From an uncultured Lachnospiraceae bacterium (lineage in GTDB: Bacteria > Bacillota > Clostridia > Lachnospirales > Lachnospiraceae): a stretch of DNA of 12,339 bases. A program made the translations under genes and the position numbers. Positions 6,671-12,339 of the stretch are shown here, one piece after another. Location: positions 23,457 to 35,795 of the forward strand of contig CAJUFU010000014.1 in NCBI GenBank assembly GCA_910585555.1. Reading direction: 5' to 3'. The stretch's first letter is position 1. Each line of letters begins with the position of its first letter. The notes beneath the pieces were generated by a model that was given only the letters and a program-made list of their open reading frames with translations, had not been told where the DNA came from and ran no database searches.

Positions 6671-6732
6671 GTAGATGTTTTTGCCAGAGAAACGTGTAAA
6701 AAGAATCACAAAAGGAGAATGGAGAAAAAACC

Positions 6733-7761
6733 ATGTCATTTCGATATGTTACTAAGCTTCCGACCCCGGAAGAAATCAGAAAAGAATTCCCTATGCCGGA
6801 ATTTGCCATCGCGGTGAAGAAAAAGCGTGACGCCCAAATCAAGGAAGTGCTCACGGGAAAGAGTTCTAAGTTTCTGGTCATCATCGGCCCTTGTTCCGCC
6901 GATAACGAGGAAGCTGTCTGCGATTATGTGAACAGACTCGCCAAGGTCAATGAAAAAGTAAAGGACAAGCTGATTCTGATTCCCAGAATCTATACCAACA
7001 AACCCCGCACCACGGGAGAAGGCTATAAAGGCATCGTAAGCCAGCCTGACCCGGAGAAAAAGCCGGATTTTACCACCGGCCTGATCGCCATGCGCAAGAT
7101 GCATATCCGGGCCATTGAGGAATCCGGGCTGACCGCCGCAGACGAAATGCTTTATCCCGACAACTGGGGGTATGTGGAGGATATCCTATCCTATGTCGCC
7201 ATCGGAGCCCGCTCCGTGGAAGACCAGCATCACCGCATGACAGTGAGCGGTTTCGATGTCCCTGCCGGTATGAAAAATCCTACCAGCGGCACCCTTTCCG
7301 TCATGCTCAATTCCATCTATGCGGCACAGCATCCCCACTCCTTCATCTACCGCGGCATGGAAGTGGCCACGGACGGAAATCTCTTAGCTCATGCGGTGCT
7401 TCGCGGTTCTGTCAACAAACACGGCAGGAGCCTGCCAAACTATCATTATGAGGATTTAAATACCCTGTATACACTGTATCAGGATTATGACCTGGCGAAT
7501 CCTGCCTGTGTCATCGATGCGAATCACAATAATTCTGACAAACAGTTTGAACAGCAGATTCGTATCGTGAAAGAAGTCATGCACAGCCGTAAACTGAATC
7601 GTGATATACACAGCATGGTAAAAGGGGTTATGATCGAAAGTTATATTGAAGAAGGCAGTCAGAAGATCGGCGAAGGCATCTACGGCAAATCGATCACAGA
7701 TCCCTGTCTGGGATGGGAAGCATCCGAACGATTGATTTATGACATTGCTGAATATGAATAG
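6733..7761 (+). CDS. aroF: 3-deoxy-7-phosphoheptulonate (DAHP) synthase, class I
   Basis: Condenses phosphoenolpyruvate with erythrose-4-phosphate, the first step of the shikimate pathway to aromatic amino acids. The 342 residues match the E. coli AroF/G/H class. Visible features are GPCSADN (52-58) with metal ligand C54, the PEP-binding RIYTNKPRTTGEGYKG (85-100), GARSVEDQHHR (158-168), IDANHNNSDKQ (261-271) with metal ligand H265, then E302 and D323 as the remaining metal ligands. The N-terminal arm, which in E. coli carries part of the feedback site, is about 7 residues shorter, so the effector amino acid cannot be predicted. ATG 6733 has GGAG at 6721-6724; a second AAAGGAG at 6711-6717 is too far to be primary. 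It has its own promoter, and a palindrome begins inside its stop codon. Confidence 0.95.
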   Translation: MSFRYVTKLPTPEEIRKEFPMPEFAIAVKKKRDAQIKEVLTGKSSKFLVIIGPCSADNEEAVCDYVNRLAKVNEKVKDKLILIPRIYTNKPRTTGEGYKGIVSQPDPEKKPDFTTGLIAMRKMHIRAIEESGLTAADEMLYPDNWGYVEDILSYVAIGARSVEDQHHRMTVSGFDVPAGMKNPTSGTLSVMLNSIYAAQHPHSFIYRGMEVATDGNLLAHAVLRGSVNKHGRSLPNYHYEDLNTLYTLYQDYDLANPACVIDANHNNSDKQFEQQIRIVKEVMHSRKLNRDIHSMVKGVMIESYIEEGSQKIGEGIYGKSITDPCLGWEASERLIYDIAEYE

Positions 7762-7789
7762 AAGTAAATTCCCACGGAATTTACTTCTA
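7759..7789. repeat. Perfect palindrome overlapping the DAHP synthase stop codon
   Basis: TAGAAGTAAATTCC (7759-7772) and GGAATTTACTTCTA (7776-7789) are perfect 14-base arms around CAC. The first three bases are the TAG stop of the DAHP synthase gene. The element closely matches 1349-1377 behind gap. The flanks are A-rich rather than T-rich on the plus strand, so it is not a textbook intrinsic terminator, though it lies between convergent genes (xerD ends at 7820) and may still end or protect both transcripts. Confidence 0.75.
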
Positions 7790-7819
7790 AAAATCTGATT
7801 CGAAAATAGATCGCTGTCT

Positions 7820-8704
7820 TTATCCCCGGGGGTGTGCCTTGGCGTATACTTCCCGGATGTGATTGTGGTTTAAATTCGCATAAATCTGCGTCGTGGAAAT
7901 ATCAGAATGTCCAAGCATTTCCTGTACGCTTCTCAAATCGGCGCCATTCTCTACCAGATGCGCCGCAAAGGAATGTCTTAACGTATGAGGTGTGATATCC
8001 GCCTGGATATCCGCCTTTTTTGCATAGTGTTTGATCAGCTTCCAAAATCCCTGCCTGCTCATGGGCTGTCCGGAACAGTTGGCAAAGAGAACATCTGAGG
8101 ATTTATTCTCTAACATCTCCTCTCTCGTACCGTTCAAATACCGCGCAAGAGCACTTTTTGCGGCCGACCCAAAGGGAATAATCCTCTCCTTATTGCGGTC
8201 ACGGCACAGAAGGAAGCTCATCTGCATATTCACATCCGCAACTTTTAAAGTAATCAGCTCCGTCACCCGGATACCTGTGGCATAGAGAAGCTCCAGCATG
8301 GCTTTATCACGAATCTCCTTGGGTGTATCGCCTGAGGGCTGCTCTAAGAGACGTACCACCTCATCAGGGGACATGATCTCCGGAGCCTTCTTCTCAATCC
8401 GGGGCGCCTTGAGTTTATCAGAGATATCCTCCGCCACCATACCTTCCTGTACCATAAAATGATAAAAAGCTTTCAAAGAAGCGATATTCCTAGACACCGT
8501 GGCAGCAGCAAATTTATGTTCTTCCAAATATTTCACATACTCTTCCAAATCCTGTGTCGACACTGCCCCCGCTTCTTCAATCCCGCGCTGCATCATAAAA
8601 TGTTTCACTTTTTCCAGATCTCTTTTATAAGATAACTCCGTGTTATTGGAGGTATTCTTCACATTATGTAAATAGGTGATGAATGCACTGATCTCTTTTT
8701 CCAT
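7820..8704 (-). CDS. xerD: Site-specific tyrosine recombinase XerD
   Basis: Tyrosine recombinase that with a partner resolves chromosome dimers at the dif site near the terminus. The 294 residues fit the XerC/XerD length. An N-terminal SAM-like core-binding domain (about 1-95) precedes the catalytic domain (about 107-290). The complete catalytic set is visible: R146 in ATGIRVTEL, K172 in NKERIIP, H240 and R243 in HTLRHSF, H266 in LGHSD, and nucleophile Y275 in TTQIYAN. The start is ATG 8704; an upstream TTG at 8749 would add 15 residues unlike the family. XerD rather than XerC is preferred because the gene follows nudF and spoIIM, an order that resembles Bacillus. It has its own promoter at 8767-8795 and is not next to integrase-type cargo, so a mobile-element role is unlikely. 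Confidence 0.93.
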   Translation of the reverse strand: MEKEISAFITYLHNVKNTSNNTELSYKRDLEKVKHFMMQRGIEEAGAVSTQDLEEYVKYLEEHKFAAATVSRNIASLKAFYHFMVQEGMVAEDISDKLKAPRIEKKAPEIMSPDEVVRLLEQPSGDTPKEIRDKAMLELLYATGIRVTELITLKVADVNMQMSFLLCRDRNKERIIPFGSAAKSALARYLNGTREEMLENKSSDVLFANCSGQPMSRQGFWKLIKHYAKKADIQADITPHTLRHSFAAHLVENGADLRSVQEMLGHSDISTTQIYANLNHNHIREVYAKAHPRG

Positions 8705-8715
8705 GAATTCGGAAA

Positions 8716-8727
8716 TCCTTCCCCCTC
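8716..8727 (-). promoter_or_regulatory. Purine-rich ribosome binding region of xerD
   Basis: On the minus strand this reads GAGGGGGAAGGA, with AAGGA 11 bases before ATG 8704. The spacing is slightly long, but there is no comparable site before the alternative TTG at 8749, which supports the shorter 294-residue protein. Confidence 0.55.
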
Positions 8728-8766
8728 GTGATTCTTTTATGTAAATCAAATCACCGTCTGCATTCC

Positions 8767-8795
8767 ATTATAATCAGAATTTTGAAGAAAAGCAA
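8767..8795 (-). promoter_or_regulatory. Sigma-A promoter of xerD
   Basis: On the minus strand: -35 TTGCTT (8790-8795), 17-base spacer, perfect -10 TATAAT (8767-8772). The predicted start is near 8760, about 56 bases before the xerD start codon. It lies inside the 209-base gap after spoIIM, so xerD can be expressed apart from the sporulation gene. Confidence 0.68.
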
Positions 8796-8847
8796 ATGGA
8801 TTTTTTCCCGAATTTACGGGCATTTGCGCGGTTTTTCCATTAAAGTA

Positions 8848-8889
8848 CAAGATATCGTCAGACAGAGAATTTATGTCTACTATATCTTG
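8848..8889. promoter_or_regulatory. 42-base imperfect palindrome between spoIIM and xerD
   Basis: CAAGATAT (8848-8855) faces ATATCTTG (8882-8889), and inside them AGACA (8860-8864) faces TGTCT (8874-8878), separated by GAGAATTTA. On the minus strand it lies downstream of the spoIIM stop and upstream of the xerD promoter. It is not followed by a U-tract, so it is a weak terminator candidate. A protein-binding operator is also possible. It does not resemble a dif site I know. Confidence 0.45.
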
Positions 8890-8913
8890 AAAAAACATAG
8901 AAAAAAATTTTTT

Positions 8914-9561
8914 TCAGAAAATTTTTAGGATAAAATGGAGTATCTTAGGATTGACATAACTCTCTAACAGGCAGCCCATTATGACAACTACTGTCACCAT
9001 AACGATCTGTGTTCCCTTTTTCAAGTAAAACTGCCTGCTGTACCGCTCATACCCATCCAGATATGTCTTCGGCGCATACAACGTCCTGTTGATACTGACC
9101 GCCCAGATAAAGAGGCCGATGTAGGCCGGCACCAGAAAGAAAGCCTGGGGCAGCAAACCCGCCGCCACAAACAAAATGCCCCGGATGCCGTAGCGGATGA
9201 CCGCCACGGACAAAAGACAGCCTGCCGAAAGTCCCATATAACAGATATAGACACAAATCACAGGCATACCAATCATGGTGGTGGACAAAAGGGCCAGCAT
9301 CCACAGCGTAAACAGCCTGTGCTTCAATACATAGCCAAACAGCCCTTCCCCTTCCGGGATACTGTTCTTGAGGCGCAGAATCATTTCCGTCCCCAAAAGG
9401 TCACTGTCTACAATCCAAGTGTCATGTCCCGCGTTCACCACCAAAATGCCGATAAAAAGACCAATCATAAAAAGATAGATCATATAATAGCCGTTCTTTG
9501 ACCATGACTGCTGCCGCACATTGAATACCCTCTTTCCCATCTCCTTCAATATATGTCCCAC
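8914..9561 (-). CDS. spoIIM: Stage II sporulation protein M (SpoIIM)
   Basis: Integral membrane protein of the SpoIID-SpoIIM-SpoIIP complex that remodels septal peptidoglycan and drives engulfment of the forespore. The 215 residues are close to the Bacillus protein. Hydrophobic segments lie at about 25-43, 82-106, 108-133, 136-158 and 184-200. Family-like stretches include GLLPQAFFLVPAYIG (135-149) and the C-terminal LLESYVNPKIL (198-208). The start is uncertain: GTG 9561 follows an in-frame TAA nine bases upstream and has only AGGG three bases away, whereas ATG 9540 (residue 8) has AAGGAG directly abutting it. It is 82 bases downstream of the Nudix gene on the same strand, likely one transcript. 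Its presence suggests the host forms endospores. Confidence 0.88.
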   Translation of the reverse strand: MGHILKEMGKRVFNVRQQSWSKNGYYMIYLFMIGLFIGILVVNAGHDTWIVDSDLLGTEMILRLKNSIPEGEGLFGYVLKHRLFTLWMLALLSTTMIGMPVICVYICYMGLSAGCLLSVAVIRYGIRGILFVAAGLLPQAFFLVPAYIGLFIWAVSINRTLYAPKTYLDGYERYSRQFYLKKGTQIVMVTVVVIMGCLLESYVNPKILHFILKIF

Positions 9562-9643
9562 AATCCCTTAGCATGACTGTTTTATTCTCAGAGACAAAAG
9601 GAATCTGCATCCGCGTATCTTGCAGACATGGCCGTCATACCTT

Positions 9644-10180
9644 CTACTGCCGGTATTTTTGCTTATAGGCAAGCAGAGAGGATACCGTTTTTGCGTCCTC
9701 AATCTTACAGTCAAAGATCATCTGCAGCAATTCATCCAAATCATGTCTTTCCACATTCAAAAATTCATCTTCGTCCAGATGCTGTCTGCTGGGCGTCAAA
9801 TCCGTAGCCACATAGACATCTATTCTCTCGTTGCAGAAAGCGACCGTGGTCTTTAAAGAAATCAAAAGTTCCAATTTCCCTGCTTTATAACCGGTCTCCT
9901 CCTCCAATTCTCTGGCCGCCGCTGTCTGCGTGGGCTCCTCTGCCGTGTCAAGCGCTCCGGCGGGAATCTCCAGCGTCTCCCGGTCTAATGCGTTACGGTA
10001 CTGCCTCACCATCAAAAGCTTCCCGTCCTTGTCTACAGCCACCACTGCGGCCGCCCCTTTGTGGGTGATCAAATCCCATTTCACAATATTGCCGTTGGGC
10101 ACTTTGATGGTGTCCTGATAATAATCTATGATGGCACCTTTGTGTATCAGTTCTCTTCCCAGTCTTTCATAATGTTCCAT
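9644..10180 (-). CDS. nudF: Nudix hydrolase, ADP-ribose pyrophosphatase type
   Basis: Predicted to hydrolyse ADP-ribose to AMP and ribose-5-phosphate, a housekeeping clean-up of free ADP-ribose. The 178 residues contain a central Nudix fold. VVAVDKDGKLLMVRQYRNALDRETLEIPAGALD leads into the Nudix box, with RELEEETGY supplying the metal-binding glutamates. The box reads G-x6-E-x7-RE-L-x-EE-x-G, one residue longer near its start than the textbook G-x5-E. The IPAG before it is typical of the ADP-ribose subfamily. ATG 10180 has AGGAAGG 9 bases upstream and is preferred over an in-frame GTG at 10204. It is first in the nudF-spoIIM pair. Exact substrate specificity is inferred from subfamily resemblance. 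Confidence 0.9.
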   Translation of the reverse strand: MEHYERLGRELIHKGAIIDYYQDTIKVPNGNIVKWDLITHKGAAAVVAVDKDGKLLMVRQYRNALDRETLEIPAGALDTAEEPTQTAAARELEEETGYKAGKLELLISLKTTVAFCNERIDVYVATDLTPSRQHLDEDEFLNVERHDLDELLQMIFDCKIEDAKTVSSLLAYKQKYRQ

Positions 10181-10308
10181 ATTCTTACGCCTTCCTTTCT
10201 GCACTTCTTTTCCATGAAAATATTTTCCTGCATTGTTTCTTAATATACAGGCTTACTCCATCCGGCTCCCTTTAGATATATCTTCATCTTTCGCCGCCGC
10301 TTAATAAA

Positions 10309-10347
10309 ATATGGCTTCCGTACTATATTCTACAACGGAAACCATAT
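10309..10347 (-). terminator. Terminator of the aspartate aminotransferase gene
   Basis: Arms ATATGGCTTCCGT (10309-10321) and ACGGAAACCATAT (10335-10347) form 13 positions with one mismatch and a 13-base loop. On the minus strand the hairpin lies 42 bases after the aminotransferase stop and is followed by TTTATT. The remaining bases of 10181-10308 hold the Nudix ribosome site but no convincing promoter. Confidence 0.75.
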
Positions 10348-10389
10348 CTGTCACAATACTTTTATCTACTTTTTGGCTATCAAAATGCT

Positions 10390-11673
10390 TTATGCCTGCA
10401 GCAGCTTCTCCACACTGACCAGTTTTACGCAGAGCACAAATATATCCGTAGCTTTTGCCATATCTTCGGAAGTGGGGTAGGTAGGCGCAATCCGGATGTT
10501 GCTGTCTTTGGGGTCCTTCCCATAGGGGAAAGTGGCGCCTGCCCCTGTCAGAACCACACCCGCTTCCTTACATTTCGCCACAATTTCCTTCGCACAGCCT
10601 TCCATTGCATCAAAGGAGATAAAATAACCGCCAAGCGGTCTGGTCCACTCTCCGATACCAAGGCCGCCAAGTTCCTGATCTAACACCGACAATACGGCCT
10701 CGAACTTGGGACGCAGGATATCCGCGTGTTTCTTCATGTGCGCCATCATACCTTCCACATTCTTAAAGTATCTGGTATGGCGAAGCTGATTCACCTTATC
10801 ATATCCGATGGTCTGCAAAGTCAGAGACTTCTTCACATCCGCCAGATTAGCCGGGGAAGAGGCCATGGCTGCGATGCCGCTTCCGGAGAAGGTTATCTTG
10901 GACGTGGAGCAGAACTCATAAACCATATCCGGATTGCCGGCCTTCTCACACTCACTTAGGATTTCCAGAATCTGATCCTGCTTGTCTTCATACAGGTGAT
11001 GAATGGCATAAGCATTGTCCCAGTATATCCTGAAATCCTCAGCTGCAGGCTTTAAGGCCGCAAATCTTCTGACAGTCTCATCGGAATAGGAGATTCCCTG
11101 GGGGTTAGAATATTTGGGCACACACCAGATGCCTTTCACCGCCGGGTCTTCATTCACATATTTTTCTACCAAATCCATGTCTGGTCCATCCGGCGTCATG
11201 GGAATCAAAATCATCTCAATGCCAAAATGCTGGGTAATGGCAAAATGTCTGTCATAACCGGGCACCGGACATAAGAACTTTACCTGGTCTAATTTGCACC
11301 AAGGCGTGGACCCCATCACACCATGCGTCACGGAACGGGATATGGCGTCATACATAATCGCAAGACTCGAATTACCGTACACAATCACATTCTCCGCCGG
11401 AACACTCATCACATCTGCCATCAAATGTTTTGCCTCAATAATACCATCCATCAGACCATAGTTTCTGGCGTCAACACCATCCATGGTGGTCATATCGGAA
11501 TCGGAATTTAACACATCCATAAGCCCCATAGTCATATCAAGCTGCGCTACGGTAGGCTTCCCTCTGGACATATCAAGTTTTAACCCCATTTTCTTGGCAT
11601 CTTCAAACTGTCTGGTTAATTCTGCTTTTTGCTGTGTGAGTTCATCCTTACTCATTTCTCTGTACGGTTTCAT
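10390..11673 (-). CDS. Aspartate aminotransferase, class Ic (PLP-dependent)
   Basis: PLP enzyme predicted to interconvert aspartate plus 2-oxoglutarate with oxaloacetate plus glutamate. It resembles the actinobacterial AspT-type subgroup more than classical AspC, in length (427 residues) and in motifs such as MSRGKP (35-40), DARNYG (68-73), CPVPGYDRHF (135-144) and EWTRPLGGYFIS (342-353). Visible cofactor residues are N190 in SNPQG, D219 and Y222 in WDNAY, and the Schiff-base lysine K259 in STSKITFSGSG. R394 in NIRIAP should bind the substrate carboxylate. This family is sometimes misnamed MocR-like, but there is no DNA-binding domain here. The start is ATG 11673 with GGAGGA at 11678-11683; the in-frame ATG at 11685 lacks a ribosome site. 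It is a single-gene unit with promoter at 11725-11753 and terminator at 10309-10347. Confidence 0.92.
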   Translation of the reverse strand: MKPYREMSKDELTQQKAELTRQFEDAKKMGLKLDMSRGKPTVAQLDMTMGLMDVLNSDSDMTTMDGVDARNYGLMDGIIEAKHLMADVMSVPAENVIVYGNSSLAIMYDAISRSVTHGVMGSTPWCKLDQVKFLCPVPGYDRHFAITQHFGIEMILIPMTPDGPDMDLVEKYVNEDPAVKGIWCVPKYSNPQGISYSDETVRRFAALKPAAEDFRIYWDNAYAIHHLYEDKQDQILEILSECEKAGNPDMVYEFCSTSKITFSGSGIAAMASSPANLADVKKSLTLQTIGYDKVNQLRHTRYFKNVEGMMAHMKKHADILRPKFEAVLSVLDQELGGLGIGEWTRPLGGYFISFDAMEGCAKEIVAKCKEAGVVLTGAGATFPYGKDPKDSNIRIAPTYPTSEDMAKATDIFVLCVKLVSVEKLLQA

Positions 11674-11697
11674 GTTGTCCTCCATAATAATTGAATT

Positions 11698-11709
11698 ATT
11701 GTATACAAT
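11698..11709. promoter_or_regulatory. Palindrome ATTGTATACAAT, possible operator
   Basis: A perfect 12-base palindrome in the aminotransferase leader, about 10-20 bases past the predicted transcription start and before the ribosome site. A related word (TGTATAC on the minus strand, containing GTATAC at 11754-11759) abuts the -35 box. The two centres are 53 bases apart, close to five helical turns. The form resembles sites of GntR-type repressors, but no regulator is encoded nearby, so the role is speculative. Confidence 0.4.
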
Positions 11710-11724
11710 CATACACCGTTAATC

Positions 11725-11753
11725 ATTCTACTACAGTTTCTTCGATTTCACAA
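11725..11753 (-). promoter_or_regulatory. Sigma-A promoter of the aspartate aminotransferase gene
   Basis: On the minus strand: -35 TTGTGA (11748-11753), 17-base spacer, -10 TAGAAT (11725-11730). The predicted start is near 11718, about 45 bases before the start codon. It is flanked on both sides by GTATAC-containing words. Confidence 0.6.
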
Positions 11754-11841
11754 GTATACAGAAGAGATAATTTTTCTTAAAAAGCACTGCTGTTTATGGT
11801 AAAACTGTACAGAAAGAACAACAAGTGTCCATGGAGAATAC

Positions 11842-11891
11842 AAAAAAATAAGGAAAGTTCTGAAAATGTCTGCATTCTCAATACTTTCCTT
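11842..11891 (-). terminator. Intrinsic terminator of the RNase Y gene
   Basis: On the minus strand, AAGGAAAGT pairs with ACTTTCCTT (9 bp). Above it is a 2x2 internal loop, then an 8-position inner stem TGAGAATG/CATTTTCA with one G-U pair, and a CAGA loop (11850-11891). It is followed by TATTTTTTT (11842-11850). It begins about 20 bases after the RNase Y stop, so this is a classical rho-independent terminator. Confidence 0.9.
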
Positions 11892-11911
11892 ACCTTAATT
11901 TCTACACTATA

Positions 11912-12339
11912 CTATTTGGCGTAATCAACGACACGGCTCTCACGAATCACATTAACCTTAATCTGTCCGGGATACTCCAGCTCTGCCTCTATCTGCTTGG
12001 AAATATCTCTTGCAAGCAATACCATGTCAGAATCACTGATCTGTTCTGGAACTACCATAACACGAATCTCTCTACCCGCCTGAATAGCAAAAGATTTGTC
12101 AACACCTTTGAAATTGTTTGTAATGTCTTCTAATTGTTTTAGTCTTGTTGTATATGTTTCTAATGTCTCTCTTCTCGCACCTGGTCTCGCCGCAGAGATC
12201 GTATCTGCCGCCTGTACGATGCACGCAATCAGCGTCTGTGCCTCCACATCGCCGTGATGCGATTCTACCGCATTGATAACAATCGGACCCTCCTTATACT
12301 TCCGGCAGAGCTCAACGCCCAGCTGGATATGTGATCCTT
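11912..12339 (-). CDS. rny: Ribonuclease Y, C-terminal part (runs off the window)
   Basis: Membrane-anchored endoribonuclease that starts mRNA decay in Firmicutes. Only the last 141 complete codons are present. In frame from the edge it reads GSHIQLGVELCRKYKEGP, then VINAVESHHGDVEAQT, the end of the HD domain just past its missing HD motif. The conserved ISAARPGARRETLETY and AIQAGREIRVMVVPE segments follow, with the terminal ELEYPGQIKVNVIRESRVVDYAK matching the usual RNase Y ending. The transmembrane anchor, coiled coil, KH domain and HD catalytic residues lie outside the window. The internal GTG at 12247 is the valine of HHGDV, not a start. The gene ends in the strong terminator just downstream. 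Confidence 0.96.
   Translation of the reverse strand, partial: GSHIQLGVELCRKYKEGPIVINAVESHHGDVEAQTLIACIVQAADTISAARPGARRETLETYTTRLKQLEDITNNFKGVDKSFAIQAGREIRVMVVPEQISDSDMVLLARDISKQIEAELEYPGQIKVNVIRESRVVDYAK

Noticed and set aside
6655..6732. T-box or other riboswitch ahead of the DAHP synthase gene
   Set aside because: The leader is only about 56 bases and shows no T-box core or competing terminator structure.
7820..8704. Integrase of a mobile element
   Set aside because: Length, complete Xer-type motif set and the nudF-spoIIM context fit housekeeping XerD; there is no adjacent attachment site, tRNA or cargo.
8848..8889. dif site for XerD recombination
   Set aside because: The arms and 9-base centre do not match the roughly 28-base XerC/XerD arm layout with a 6-8 base centre that I know, and dif normally lies at the replication terminus rather than beside xerD.

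Overview
This is a 12.3 kb piece of a low-to-mid GC Firmicutes chromosome, most likely a spore-forming member of the Lachnospiraceae (Clostridium cluster XIVa). Three things point there: the style of the glycolytic proteins, the sporulation genes (spoIIM and a SpoVB-like flippase), and a nudF-spoIIM-xerD gene order that resembles the Bacillus/Clostridium arrangement. The taxonomic call is inference from protein character, because no marker RNA gene is present. The first 31 bases are not biological. They match the Illumina TruSeq read-1 adapter, so the window starts at an untrimmed contig end and the phosphoglycerate kinase there is cut artificially.

Layout. 32-2377 (minus): glycolytic gap then pgk, transcribed right to left from a good promoter at about 2472-2500, with a 197-base intergenic region full of hairpins and repeats. 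2580-3530 (plus): a PHP-family histidinol-phosphatase, divergent from gap and ended by a shared hairpin. 3578-5201 (minus): a small unrecognised gene and mnmA (tRNA 2-thiouridylase). 5281-7761 (plus): a SpoVB-like lipid-linked oligosaccharide flippase, then a class I DAHP synthase with its own promoter overlapping the flippase stop. 7820-10180 (minus): xerD, spoIIM and a nudF-type Nudix hydrolase, in the transcription order nudF, spoIIM, xerD, with a separate promoter for xerD. 10390-11673 (minus): a class Ic aspartate aminotransferase with its own promoter and terminator. 11912-12339 (minus): the C-terminal part of RNase Y, running off the right edge and followed by a strong intrinsic terminator.

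The protein content is ordinary core metabolism and housekeeping: glycolysis, aromatic, histidine and aspartate metabolism, tRNA thiolation, chromosome dimer resolution, engulfment and mRNA decay. I see no mobile element, CRISPR array, RNA gene, phage or defence system. What is less ordinary is non-coding. A near-identical 29-31 base palindrome begins inside the TAG stop codon of two unrelated genes (gap and the DAHP synthase gene). Two diverged copies of a roughly 50-base repeat lie between gap and pgk. Several promoters carry inverted repeats that look like operators. All these are by-eye readings and need a genome-wide search.
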